64,000 bases of DNA from the NCBI RefSeq assembly GCF_022530855.2, contig NZ_CP099567.1, positions 3,038,001 to 3,102,000 on the forward strand, written 5' to 3'. Shown in pieces: positions 27,123 through 36,057 of this stretch (positions are counted from its first letter, which is position 1; each line of letters begins with the position of its first letter). The stretch is from Candidatus Vondammii sp. HM_W22 (lineage in GTDB: Bacteria > Pseudomonadota > Gammaproteobacteria > Chromatiales > Chromatiaceae). The notes beneath the pieces were generated by a model. It made no database searches and was not told the DNA's origin. It worked only from the letters and a program-made list of their open reading frames with translations. The position numbers were made by a program, and so were the translations under genes.

Positions 27123-28929
27123 ATGATAAGGATGATCTTCACGGCGCTTCTACTGCTGCTCTCTTCCTCTGTACAAGCGACCCTGAGCAATCAGCTGGGA
27201 GATCATCCATCACCCTATCTGGCGATGCATGGCAAGGATCCTGTGCAGTGGCAGGTGTGGGGAAAAGAGGCATTGGCGAAGGCGCGAAAGGAGAATAAGC
27301 TGCTCTACATCTCCAGTGGATACTTCGCCTGTCACTGGTGCCATGTGATGCAGCGCGAGAGTTATCAGAATCCGCAAGTTGCGGCTTTGTTGAATGCTCA
27401 CTTTATCCCGGTAAAGGTCGACCGTGAACTGCAGCCCGCGCTGGATGCCCATCTGATCGACTTTGTACAACGTACCCAGGCAGTGCCGGTTGGCCGCTTA
27501 ATGTATTCCTGACGCCGGAAGGCTATCCACTTATCGGGCTGACATACTCATCTGCCGAGCCATTCAGAGGACTACTGGTCAGGCTGAATAGTGCATGGTC
27601 GGAGCGCTCGGAAAGCTTGAAAGCGACTGCGCAGAAAGTTGCCATGGAGTTGCTTGCCAAGCAGACGGTAGAACCAAAGCAAACTATCGATACAAAAGAT
27701 GTACGGGTGGGACTGATCACAATGGCGCTTGCGTTAGGCGATAGCATGGAGGGTGGTTTTGGGCGTCAAAGCCGTTTTCCAATGGCGCCTCAATGGTCTG
27801 TTCTTCTGCGAAGGGAGGAGATGACAGACTGCGGGAGCTTGCAGAGCTAACGCTTGATCAGATGGCCAGTCAGGGGCTGCGTGATCACCTGGCCGGCGGG
27901 TTCTTCCGCTGTACCATCGATCCAGGCTGGCAGGTGCCGCATTTTGAAAAAATGCTCTATACCCAGGCTCAGCTCAGCCAGCTTTTTATCCAGGCGGCAA
28001 AGGTGTTGGATAGGCCGGACTATCTGGATGTTGCCAGAGATACACTTGATTTCACCCTGAAGGTTCTGGCCGGTGACGAGGGAGGGTATATTGCCAGCCT
28101 CTCGGCAGTGGATCCCCAGGGAGTGGAAGGTGGTGGTTATCTCTGGAGTCAATCACAGTTACAAAGCACTCTGGATCAAGATGAACGCTCATTTGCTCTT
28201 CAGCGTTGGGGGTTGGGGGTTGGGAGAGAATGCTGCCTCTGATGGTGGTGATCTGCCGGTGAATGAGAGTGCCCTGAAATCACTGTCTGAAGAGCATGGA
28301 GAGTCACTGGCTTCAATGGAGCAGCGGGTAAGGGATAAACTGCTGGCCGCACGAGCGCCACGGAATCACCCGCGGGATGGAAAACAGCTCGCGGCCTGGA
28401 ATGGTCTGTTTCTTTCTGCGCTGGTGGATGGTGCAAGGGAGTTGAGGGATAGCCGTTACCGGGAGGCTGCCAAGCGACTACGTGACTATCTGGTTACCCG
28501 CTTGTGGGATGGTGAGCACCTGCTGCGGGCTAATGGGGAAAAAGGCGCCCTGGGTAACGCTGCATTGGAGGATTATGTCTATGTCGCCGCCGGGCTCCAT
28601 GCCTGGGCCGGACTCTCTGGCTCTAAAGAAGATCTTGGTTTGGCGCGTCGTCTGGTCAAGGACTCCTGGACGCGTTTCTATCACAAGCAGGGCTGGCAGA
28701 GCAGCGATGATCTGCTGATTCCCGGTATCGCCACCGAGAAAGTGATATCAGACGGCCCTTAGCAGCCCAGCTTATTGAACTGACATTTGTGCTGGGCGAC
28801 GACGAGTTGAAGGCGAAAGCCGGATCGGCTTTACAGTTGAGCTACTCCAAAGCCAAAGAGCAGCCTATTTGGTATGCAACCCATGCGAATGCGTTGATCA
28901 ATTATGGGCGAAAAAATAACCCCGGTTGA
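27123..28929 (+). pseudogene. Second DUF255/YyaL-type protein, with signal peptide, frameshifted
   Basis: A decayed paralogue of the gene at 4699. ATG 27123 begins MIRMIFTALLLLLSSSVQAT, a signal peptide absent from the first copy. DUF255 blocks follow: NQLGDHPSPYLAMHGKDPVQW, SGYFACHWCHVM, VKVDRELQPALD. Frames change near 27490, 27800, 28215 and 28745. In between, GGFGRQSRFPMAPQ, DHLAGGFFRCTIDPGWQVPHFEKMLYTQAQ, GKQLAAWNGLFLSALVDGA and the end QPIWYATHANALINYG remain readable, stopping at 28929. Four or more indels make it non-functional. Both copies keep CHWC, so the ancestral protein was probably a periplasmic thiol-active member. Confidence 0.88.
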
Positions 28930-28937
28930 AGAGGACG

Positions 28938-29195
28938 CTATTTGCTATACCTCATGCGCGTGCCGTGCAGTAGGGAGAGGGTGATCTCTTCAGCACTGAG
29001 TTCCGATGGAAAGTAGGTGCCTGAGATTTTTGCACCATTGACGCTAGCGCCTTTCAGGCAGGTGAGCGAGAAATCGACACCCCGCAGATCAGCCTGGCGT
29101 AAATAGGAGTCACTCAGATCCAGGCCTTTGGCATCCAGCTTTCTTAAGCACAGGCCCCGCAGATCGCAGCCTCTTAAGTCGCAGTGCTGGTCTGC
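28938..29195 (-). pseudogene. Pentapeptide-repeat protein, N-terminally truncated
   Basis: The minus-strand C-terminus shows pentapeptide (A/C-D/N-L-x-x) repeats: CDLRGCDLRGLCLRKLDAKGLDLSD, LRQADLRGVDFS and LKGASVNGAKI, followed by the tail LSAEEITLSLLHGTRMRYSK. Upstream of about 29195 the frame stays open but is only the antisense of an IS256 fragment, so the true N-terminus has been replaced. Pentapeptide proteins fold as a right-handed quadrilateral helix; the function here is unknown. Confidence 0.78.
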
Positions 29196-29221
29196 CTCGC
29201 GCTGCTGATTGAACTGATCTC

Positions 29222-29517
29222 GCTGGATAAATTCTCTGACCGATGGGACAACAAATACCCCCGGATCAGCCACTCCTGGTGTGCCCATCGGCAGAATCTC
29301 AACACGCTGTTCAACTACCCGGAGGACAGACGAAAAATGATCTGCACGACCAACGCCATTGAATCGCTGAACAGCATCATTCGCAAAGCGATCAAAAAGC
29401 AGAAGTTGTTTCCAACCGATGATTCGGTGAAGAAGGTCATCTATCTGGCAATCCAGGCCGCATCGAAAAAGTGAACAATGCCGATCCGTCATTGGAAACC
29501 AGCACTGAATAGATTTA
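29222..29517 (+). mobile_element. IS256-family (type B) transposase C-terminal fragment
   Basis: Reads LDKFSDRWDNKYPRISHSW, RQNLNTLFNYPEDRRKMICTTNAIESLNSIIRKAIKKQKLF, IQAASKK: the C-terminal part of the type-B transposase, including the TTNAIES motif around the third catalytic residue. It starts abruptly next to the pentapeptide relic and is cut at 29517 by the IS1595 element. Orientation is opposite to the fuller copy at 34845. Confidence 0.85.
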
Positions 29518-30547
29518 CTTGATTACCCATAAACCTCAGCCATTCTCAGGAGGGGATAAGGCATCGGTGGTGTACGTAACGCGACGCAGAGCAATCGTTC
29601 AATCATAGCAGGAAGATTAAACCGGCGATTAAAGCGATATTCAAACTTGGCGAGATAACAAGGTACGTGTTTTTTACGAATAGCATGAAAGGTTCCCTGC
29701 AAAGCATTCTTGATATTACCAGGCATGGTATTCAGCCATTTAAAGGTGGATAGCTGGGTATACTTTCGCCCACCGCCAGTGACGATAGGCATATGATCAC
29801 ATCCAGCATCTGTAACTGCTCTGAAGCAGTAGAGCCCATCAGAAAAAACTGTGCTGCCAGCACACAGACTGGATCTGGCATATCGAGCGATCTCCGCACT
29901 CTGAAAACCGCGGAACCGACGCAGTTGGATCTTCATTGGCCTGCCGTCTTGCGTCGTCTCAACAGCTGCCACGAAAGGGATTTTATTACGAGACCCTCGC
30001 CCACGCTTTCCCGGTTTCTCACCACCAATACAGGCATCATCCATCTCGATGCGACCAGCCAGTTTTTTTTGACTCTGACGTTCCATTATCACCTGCATCA
30101 GTTTGTGCTTGAGCTTCCAGGCTGTATTGTAGTTCACACCAATTTCACGGGACAGTTGCAAGGCAGAAGTACTTTTTTTACGCTGAGTCAACAAATAGAT
30201 GGCCAGAAACCACTTCTTCAACGGCAGCTTGGTGCCGTGAAAGATGGTGCCAGCAATCAGGGAGCTTTGGTGGTGGCATTTATGGCACTGATATATCTTA
30301 CGGCTTTTGAGTTCACAACCTGTTGTGTTGCCACACTCAGGACATATATATCCGGTAGGCCAACGCAGTCGGTACAATGCTTGTTGACATTGCTCTTCAG
30401 AACCATATTTTTCAATAAATTCGTGCAAACTAGGACCTTTTTGAAACTGCACTGTATTTTTTGGCATGATAGAAAACCCTCTGTGTTCAGTGGCTTCTAC
30501 TATGCAATGACCACTGGCTCAATAGCTGAGCTTGGTAGGTAATCAGG
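29518..30547 (-). mobile_element. IS1595-family element, apparently complete
   Basis: Left end cTTGATTACCCATAAACCTC and right end (reverse complement) CCTGATTACCTACCAAGCTC form imperfect inverted repeats of about 25 bp that bound an intact transposase gene. It is inserted in a type-B IS256 fragment on its left. No convincing 8-bp target duplication is visible (left flank tagattta, right flank taagttta, six of eight alike). A truncated copy lies at 40553-41205. Confidence 0.8.
29523..30467 (-). CDS. IS1595-family transposase (intact)
   Basis: A 314-residue transposase, the only undamaged one in the window. The N-terminal zinc ribbon has CPEC (about 42-45) and CHKCH (about 60-64). Then follow GTIFHGTKLPLKKWF, the helical LSREIGVNYNTAWKLKHKLM, and the DDE-like core starting GRIEMDDACIGGEKPGKRGRGSRNKIPFVAAVE, with later SAEIARYARSS, VFSDGLYCFRAV and HAIRKKHVPCYLAKFEYRFNRR. 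The [DE]D-ACIGG and FEYRFNRR motifs are diagnostic of the IS1595 group. It may be able to mobilise the truncated copy if its ends are still recognised. Confidence 0.92.
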   Translation of the reverse strand: MPKNTVQFQKGPSLHEFIEKYGSEEQCQQALYRLRWPTGYICPECGNTTGCELKSRKIYQCHKCHHQSSLIAGTIFHGTKLPLKKWFLAIYLLTQRKKSTSALQLSREIGVNYNTAWKLKHKLMQVIMERQSQKKLAGRIEMDDACIGGEKPGKRGRGSRNKIPFVAAVETTQDGRPMKIQLRRFRGFQSAEIARYARSSLCAGSTVFSDGLYCFRAVTDAGCDHMPIVTGGGRKYTQLSTFKWLNTMPGNIKNALQGTFHAIRKKHVPCYLAKFEYRFNRRFNLPAMIERLLCVALRTPPMPYPLLRMAEVYG

Positions 30548-31203
30548 TAAGTTTATGATGGTGCTGAATGGCCTGTACCGCGATTGCAGTCGCCAGGAAG
30601 GTTTTACCGGTACCAAGGGCCACAAACCCGCTTACTGTGTTCTATATATCCGCCAAAGGGCGCAGGAATCGACATCAGGCGAACCACTTCGTCCTGCCAG
30701 GCATCGGCAATTGTGCTGTCTTTGTACTCAGGATGACGGATCTCTTGCCATAAGGTCTTATAGCGCTGTTCCAGCCAGATGTTCAGCACATCAAGATCCG
30801 CAAATGCCAACGCCTGATGCCAGAGGCGATAGCGGGAATCTCGAACATTTTTTTCTATCCAGCCCTTCTCCCAGCCTGCGACTGAGTTACAAAAGTCGGA
30901 CTCAAACATGAAGTGGCTGGCCATGACCTCGAAGCGAGTATTGAGCACACGCCTCTTACCGCGATGGGCCTTATCAATAGCGGTCTTCATAGTGTCGTAG
31001 ATACCACGCTCCAGCACCCTGAAGGCCGGGTTGTGCGCGTCAAAGGCATCTCCTGGATTTGGGGGATAAGCGCGCAGAAAGAAAGCACGGCGGCTACTGA
31101 GCTTGAACCGGGCAATCTGTCACTTGGTGCTTTTGCCACCCAGAACAACGTAGTCCTCGCTCCAATCAAACTGAAAAGTTTCTCCAGCAAAGGCCAATAG
31201 TAC
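30548..31203 (-). pseudogene. IS21-family remnant: IstA C-terminal part followed by an IstB ATPase fragment
   Basis: On the minus strand, from about 31200: TFQFDWSEDYVVLGGKSTK, a TGA stop, then RFKLSSRRAFFLRAYPPNPGDAFDAHNPAF and LERGIYDTMKTAIDKAHRGKRRVLNTRFEVMASHFMFE, SGWEKG-type and NVRDSRYRLWHQ segments, which is the IstA transposase. After a deletion it ends in ALGTGKTFLATAIAVQAIQHHHKL near 30625-30555, the Walker A region of IstB (target-selection ATPase). Both proteins are incomplete and fused by deletion. Confidence 0.8.
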
Positions 31204-31214
31204 CTAGGTGCCAC

Positions 31215-31829
31215 TACCGGCGACACGTGAAGCTTTCTGTTGTTGCGCCCGTTGGCATCACGGCCCGATCATCCTTCAGGCTAGTCGATTTGTCCACTGG
31301 TTTTGAATAGCAACGTTGGTACAGAACAGAGTATTGGATTTGGCGCGGATAACGAAGAAAGCGCCTGCAATGTGCAGGGTGAAGAGCCGTTCGAAATCCA
31401 CATAGCCTCAATCCATGATATAGAAGGCCCCGGTCTCGGGTAGAAGAATGTCGAGTGCATATACGATGTTGTCAAGTTCCGGACCGAGATCTTCTTTTGC
31501 ATAAAGCGTTCTGGCTACTCGAATCAAGACTTGCGCGAAGTCGGCATAGATGCACCAATTGCGTTGCTCGCTGGAATGGGAAAGTATACTGCGTACGACC
31601 CTGGAGCGGATGCCCATGTGATAAAGCTTGCTCTGTACTCGCAGTACAGGCTTCGATATCCCGGAGGCTTTCCCGATAGGTCAGTTGTACGAGTACCATC
31701 CTGAGATTAGCCGAGACAACGAAATCGTTTTACATACCGCTCGCCTCGGTAGCGTTGCACGCAACGTCGGAATGTATGCATTAGAAGATGGTCGGTCACC
31801 TGGGAGAAAACAAGCTGACCCGTATACAT
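31215..31829 (-). pseudogene. IS4-family transposase remnant
   Basis: From ATG 31829 (minus strand): MYTGQLVFSQVTDHLLMHTF, RCVQRYRGERYVKRF, then in other frames VLVQLTYRESLRDIEAC, VYALDILLPETGAFYIMD, a TGA, GYVDFERLFTLHIAGAFFVIRAKSNTLF and PVDKST. These are the N-terminal, YREK-proximal and catalytic-Asp segments of an IS4-type transposase. The central catalytic region is deleted and frames shift several times. It abuts the IS21 remnant. Confidence 0.75.
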
Positions 31830-32010
31830 GCTTGGCTCCAAAAAGATCAAAGCGTGCAGTACGGCCAGAATAGTTTGTTCTATTCAAGCCGGTAACACCC
31901 ATAAAATGCCTGATTTTATATAGAGAACATCATGTTAGAATCGATCCACGGCATTTTTACCGGACAGTAGTGATATTTTAATATGCATTTTATAAAGATC
32001 TTTAATTTCT

Positions 32011-33159
32011 ATGCTACCCCTTAATGTTCCACCTCTTTCTATATATCTCCATATTCCCTGGTGTATCAGCAAGTGCCCCTATTGTGACTTCAACTCCCAT
32101 AAAATAACGGACAGCGTTGAAGAAAGAGCATATATCACTGCTTTATTAGCTGACCTGGAGCACGACCTGCCGCTGGTAGCCGGGCGCGAAATCGGTTCTA
32201 TTTTTATCGGTGGGGGCACTCCCAGTCTCTTCTCTGCAGAGGCCATTGGGCTGCTTCTGAAAGGCATTCGTTCACGTATGTCCTGTGAAGATGGAATGGA
32301 GGTGACCCTGGAGGCCAACCCCGGCACGCTAGAGTCGGGACGATATGCAGGCTACCGGGATGCCGGGGTAAACCGGCTATCAATTGGTGTTCAGAGCTTT
32401 TCCGCCGATGCTCTGGCCCGGCTGGGCCGGATACATGGTCCGGACGAGGCAGTGAAAGCAGTAGTATCCGCTAAATCAGCCGGTTTTGATAATTTTAATA
32501 TCGACCTGATGTTTGGTCTGCCAGGTGCAACGCCGGAGCAGGCGTTGAAAGACGTAGAGCATGCCATTAGCCTGGAGCCAACTCATATCTCCTATTATCA
32601 ACTGACCTTGGAGTTAAATACCCTGTTTCACCATCACCCGCCTCCCCTCCCGCCAGAGGATGATCTATGGCAGGTCCAGTGCCAGGGCCATGGGACATTG
32701 GCCGCTGCCGGTTATGGGCAGTATGAGGTGTCGGCTTTTGCCCTTCCCGGCAAGCGGTGCAAGCATAACCTGAACTACTGGCAGTTTGGTGACTATATCG
32801 GTATTGGTGCAGGGGCACATGGTAAATTGACCCGGCCACCCGGGCAGGTGGAGCGCCGGTGGCGGCTACAAAGCCCGCAGGATTACCTAACCCATGCAGA
32901 AAACCCCAGCGTTGTTGCTGGGAGCAGAATACTCAATAAGCAGGATCTGATGCTTGAGTTTCTGATGAATGCTCTAAGGCTCACCGATGGATTTCCCACA
33001 ACACTCTTCTCTGATCGCACAGGCCTGTCTGAGAAAGAGCTGCAGAAATTACTAAAAAATGCGTTTGATCAAGCTCTTATAGAGCCCATTGAAGGGCATG
33101 TCTGCCCTACTCCACTTGGTGGGCGGTTTCTGGATGATTTATTGACTTCGCTTGCCTGA
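32011..33159 (+). CDS. hemW: Radical SAM haem chaperone (coproporphyrinogen oxidase-like)
   Basis: A 382-residue radical SAM protein of the HemW family, which binds haem and delivers it to haem proteins; it is often misnamed HemN. The 4Fe-4S motif is HIPWCISKCPYCDFNSH (CxxxCxxC, about 17-24), preceded by SIYL. SAM-binding GGGTPSLF and the substrate-side NRLSIGVQSF, NFNIDLMFGLPG and ISYYQLTLE blocks follow. The C-terminal HemW domain carries KHNLNYWQFGDYIGIGAGAHG, with the HNxxYW motif that separates HemW from HemN. In E. coli it follows rdgB; here it is an island between IS relics, with an AT-rich spacer upstream. Confidence 0.95.
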   Translation: MLPLNVPPLSIYLHIPWCISKCPYCDFNSHKITDSVEERAYITALLADLEHDLPLVAGREIGSIFIGGGTPSLFSAEAIGLLLKGIRSRMSCEDGMEVTLEANPGTLESGRYAGYRDAGVNRLSIGVQSFSADALARLGRIHGPDEAVKAVVSAKSAGFDNFNIDLMFGLPGATPEQALKDVEHAISLEPTHISYYQLTLELNTLFHHHPPPLPPEDDLWQVQCQGHGTLAAAGYGQYEVSAFALPGKRCKHNLNYWQFGDYIGIGAGAHGKLTRPPGQVERRWRLQSPQDYLTHAENPSVVAGSRILNKQDLMLEFLMNALRLTDGFPTTLFSDRTGLSEKELQKLLKNAFDQALIEPIEGHVCPTPLGGRFLDDLLTSLA

Positions 33160-33413
33160 TGGGTGGTATTTTAGAGAAGTCTTTGCGCTGACTACAAGCA
33201 CAGAAGAGCTGCCCAGTGGGGCTTGTCTATCAAAACCTGCTGATGCCGATGAGCAGGAATTACTGATAGTAAAATCGTTTGCCTCCACTGAAGGAGCCTA
33301 TTCAGTCGCCCATGAATTGTTTATAACCATATGATAAATATTAATTAATAAGCCATTTATGATAAAATAGTTTGCAAGAAAAGCCCCCCCTTCAACATCA
33401 AAACCTTGCAAAC

Positions 33414-34135
33414 ATGAAACTACAAAAACCGGATAACAGTGCTGATTTATTCCGTTCACAACTTTCTCAGATCTTAAACCTCTCGCACCCATTGGTGCGA
33501 TTATCCGTGAAGATGAACGGAGAAAAACTTAAGGCTGACATTGATGTCATTTACAACGAAGGCGCTGGCCAGCCCCCGTTACCCACTCGTTTACTGGCGG
33601 CCTCAAGTACACCTTAATGAGAGCGATGAAACCGTTGTGAAACGCTGGATTGAAAACCCATATTGACAGTATTTTTGTAGATTTCAATACCTGCAACACG
33701 AACTCCCTTTACACTCCTCCAGCCTGGTTCGTTGGCGCACAGAGTTTGACGGATAACACCTTATGATGGGCATACACTCTTGGCGGCCGCTTGAACAAGC
33801 GAAGAGCTTGAGCAGCCGAAAGCTCAAGAATGCATATTGTGATCAAGGTTACTCTGGACACCGCGTAGGCGATAAAATTGACGTTAAGCTCTGTGGCGGG
33901 CTCCTTAAGAGGGCGACTCGATCAACCCGAAAATGGATGAAGCGCCGAACCGCTATCGAGCCGGTTCTTGGGCACCTTAAATCAGACAATAGGCTAAATC
34001 GAAACTACCTTAAAGCTGAATATGGTAATGAAGCTGATGTGGTTTTGGCGGCAGCAGGATATAATTTAGCCAAGTTGTTGGCTTGGTTTTATTGTGCTTG
34101 GATAAGGTTAGCGGGAAATCGTATGATTATTCCAG
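33414..34135 (+). pseudogene. IS5-family transposase remnant
   Basis: From ATG 33414: MKLQKPDNSADLFRSQLSQILNLSHPLVRL, then VIYNEGAGQPPLPTRLLA. After a frame change come LNESDETVVKRWIENPY, a stop and LQHELPLHSSSLVRWR. The middle is deleted. From about 33775: LEQAKSL, NAYCDQGYSGHRV, RRTAIEPVLGHLKSDNRLNRNYLK and VLAAAGYNLAKLLAWFYC, the C-terminal catalytic-Glu region of an IS5-group transposase. At least two frame breaks, one stop and a large internal deletion are present. It lies where a motB gene might be expected downstream of the motA relic. Confidence 0.8.
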
Positions 34136-34836
34136 ATAATGGGCGGAGAATCAGATCTGAAAGGTTCAAGGAACCAGATCCTCGGCCTGATAATTCAGGG
34201 ATAGCTAGATAATCACCCATGAGCTAGTATCAGGGTCCCGACGATCGTCTTCATCACCCCAATCAAGAGGCGTGGGGAGGTTGCGGCGCTCCACCTTGCT
34301 CGCTGCCCTCTCTCTGCCGCGGTACTGTGTAACGAAAGAGTTGAGTGTTTCGCGGATAAAGCTGGGGTTGCGATTCTGTCCCAGCATACTGATCCCTTCG
34401 AGGACCATGTGCATCAGTATCGCACGCGGCTCTGTCCGGCACCCCAGCTTGATAGCGGTGGGACGCAGCAGCAGATTAGCCAGCACAATACCATAGAGAG
34501 TCGTTATCAGCGCAAGACCCAGACTGCGGCCGATTACTTCAAAGTTGGCACCGCCCATGGCGTACAGCATGTTGACCAAGCCCAGCAGGGTTCCATCTGT
34601 GCCAAAAGCCGACGCAAATGCCGGAGTATAACTGAAAACAGTGTTTGACAGGCACCGAAAAGAGCGGAGTATCTGGTTGATTTGAGACTGCAAAGCAATC
34701 AAACAACCAATGAGATACGCCACCATGGTTAAGAATACAATTGTTTCGATCGAAGATCGAGAGCAGATCGCTGATCCACTGACAGAGTTGCTCAGAATGG
34801 GAGGCCGAAAGCTGATTGAACAAGCGATAGAAGCGG

Positions 34837-34844
34837 AGTTGCAA
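34837..34844. repeat. 8-bp target-site duplication, left copy (AGTTGCAA)
   Basis: AGTTGCAA directly precedes the type-B IS256 at 34845 and recurs at 36050-36057, within the type-C transposase gene. Confidence 0.92.
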
Positions 34845-36049
34845 GAGCCTGTAAAGTTTTCTGTGTAACTGCCTGGGTTAAATGTATACCGCTAAGCGTT
34901 CTCCGAACCCAATCATAAATCTATTCAGTGCTGGTTTCCAATGACGGATCGGCATTGTCTACTTTTTCGATGCGGCCTGGATTGCCAGATAGATTACCTT
35001 CTTTGCCGAGTCATCGGTTGGAAATAATTTCCGTTTTTTGATCACTTTGCGAATGACACTGTTCAGTGACTCAATGGCGTTGGTCGTGTAGATCACCTTT
35101 CGTATGTCCTCCGGGTAGTTGAACAGCGTGTTCAGGTTCTCCCAATGGGCACGCCAGGAGCGGCTGATCCTGGGGTACTTGTTGTCCCATCGGTCAGAGA
35201 ATTTATCCAGCGCCAATAAGGCTTCTTCCTCGGTGATGGACTGGTAAATCTTTTTCAAATCAGCCGTGACAGGCTTGTAGTCTTTCCAAGGCACCTACTT
35301 CATCGAGTTCCGTACCATATGCACGATACAGAGCTGGATCTGGGTGTCCGGAAAGGCCGTGTTGATGGCATCAGGAAAGCCTTTTAAGCCTTCGACACAG
35401 GCAATCAAAATATCCTTCACACCGCGGCTTTGAAGCTCTGTCAACACGTTCAGCCAGAATTTAGCCCCCTCATTCTCCGATAACCACATCCCTAATAATT
35501 CCTTGTGGCCTTCCAGGTTAACGCCCAGAGTGAGGTAAATCGCTTTGTTGATCACTTTCTTGTCTTGCCTGATTTTAACGACAATGCAGTCCAGATAAAC
35601 AATAGGATAAATCGCATCCAGGGGGAGAGATTGCCATTCAACAACCTGTTCGATAACTGCATCAGTGACTTTGGATATGAGTGTGGCAAAGACATCGGCC
35701 CCATACATCTCCTTGAATAAAGCTGCCCGCTCTATCTCGCGGGGTATCCAGTTCAAACTGGCCATCTTCCGTTTGCAAGGTCTTGCTGGTAGTGCCGTTG
35801 CGGCTATTACTCGCTTCGGATTGTTGATGCTTGGCAAAGCCAAGATGATCAGCCAGTTCAGCATTGAGTGCTGCCTCGAACGTGATCCTGGTCAGCATTT
35901 GCCGAAACTCGTTGAGATCTTCTTCAGTTTTGATGTTTTTAGCGGCCGCCTGGGCTATCGCCTGGAGCTCTTTCTTGTCGATCATCTGCTTATCCTCTCC
36001 CTTGTTTGGGTTTAATGATAGGCAATTACATAGAATTCAGGATAGTCTC
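34845..36049 (-). mobile_element. IS256-family element (type B), complete ends, inside the type-C element
   Basis: A 1205-bp element. Left end GAGCCTGTAAAGTTTTCTGT and right end (reverse complement) GAGACTATCCTGAATTCTAT form imperfect inverted repeats of about 27 bp, flanked by a perfect 8-bp duplication AGTTGCAA. Fragments of the same subfamily occur at 2851-2990/4305-4430 and 29222-29517, and a deleted copy at 39360-40403. Its transposase is broken. Confidence 0.93.
34959..35985 (-). pseudogene. IS256-family transposase (type B), broken
   Basis: On the minus strand: MIDKKELQAIAQAAAKNIKTEEDLNEF, RITFEAALNAELADHLGFAKH, then QFELDTPRDRAGSF, followed by loss of about 40 codons and a frame change. 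It resumes at EMYGADVFATLISKVTDAVIEQVVEWQ, LDAIYPIVYLDCIVVKIRQD (first catalytic Asp) and GLKGFPDAINTAFPDTQIQLCIVHMVRN (second Asp). A TAG follows SMK at about 35295, where Tyr is expected. The end is TTNAIESLNSVIRKVIKKRK and AASKK. The deletion and stop make it inactive. Confidence 0.9.
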
Positions 36050-36057
36050 AGTTGCAA
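36050..36057. repeat. 8-bp target-site duplication, right copy (AGTTGCAA)
   Basis: Identical to 34837-34844; marks the right border of the type-B IS256 insertion. Confidence 0.92.

Noticed and set aside
29518-30547. 8-bp target duplication for the intact IS1595 element
   Set aside because: The flanks tagattta and taagttta agree at only six of eight positions, which is not enough in AT-rich DNA.
33152-33334. 60-codon frame after hemW
   Set aside because: It overlaps the hemW end, has no ribosome-binding site and no recognisable family; treated as spacer.
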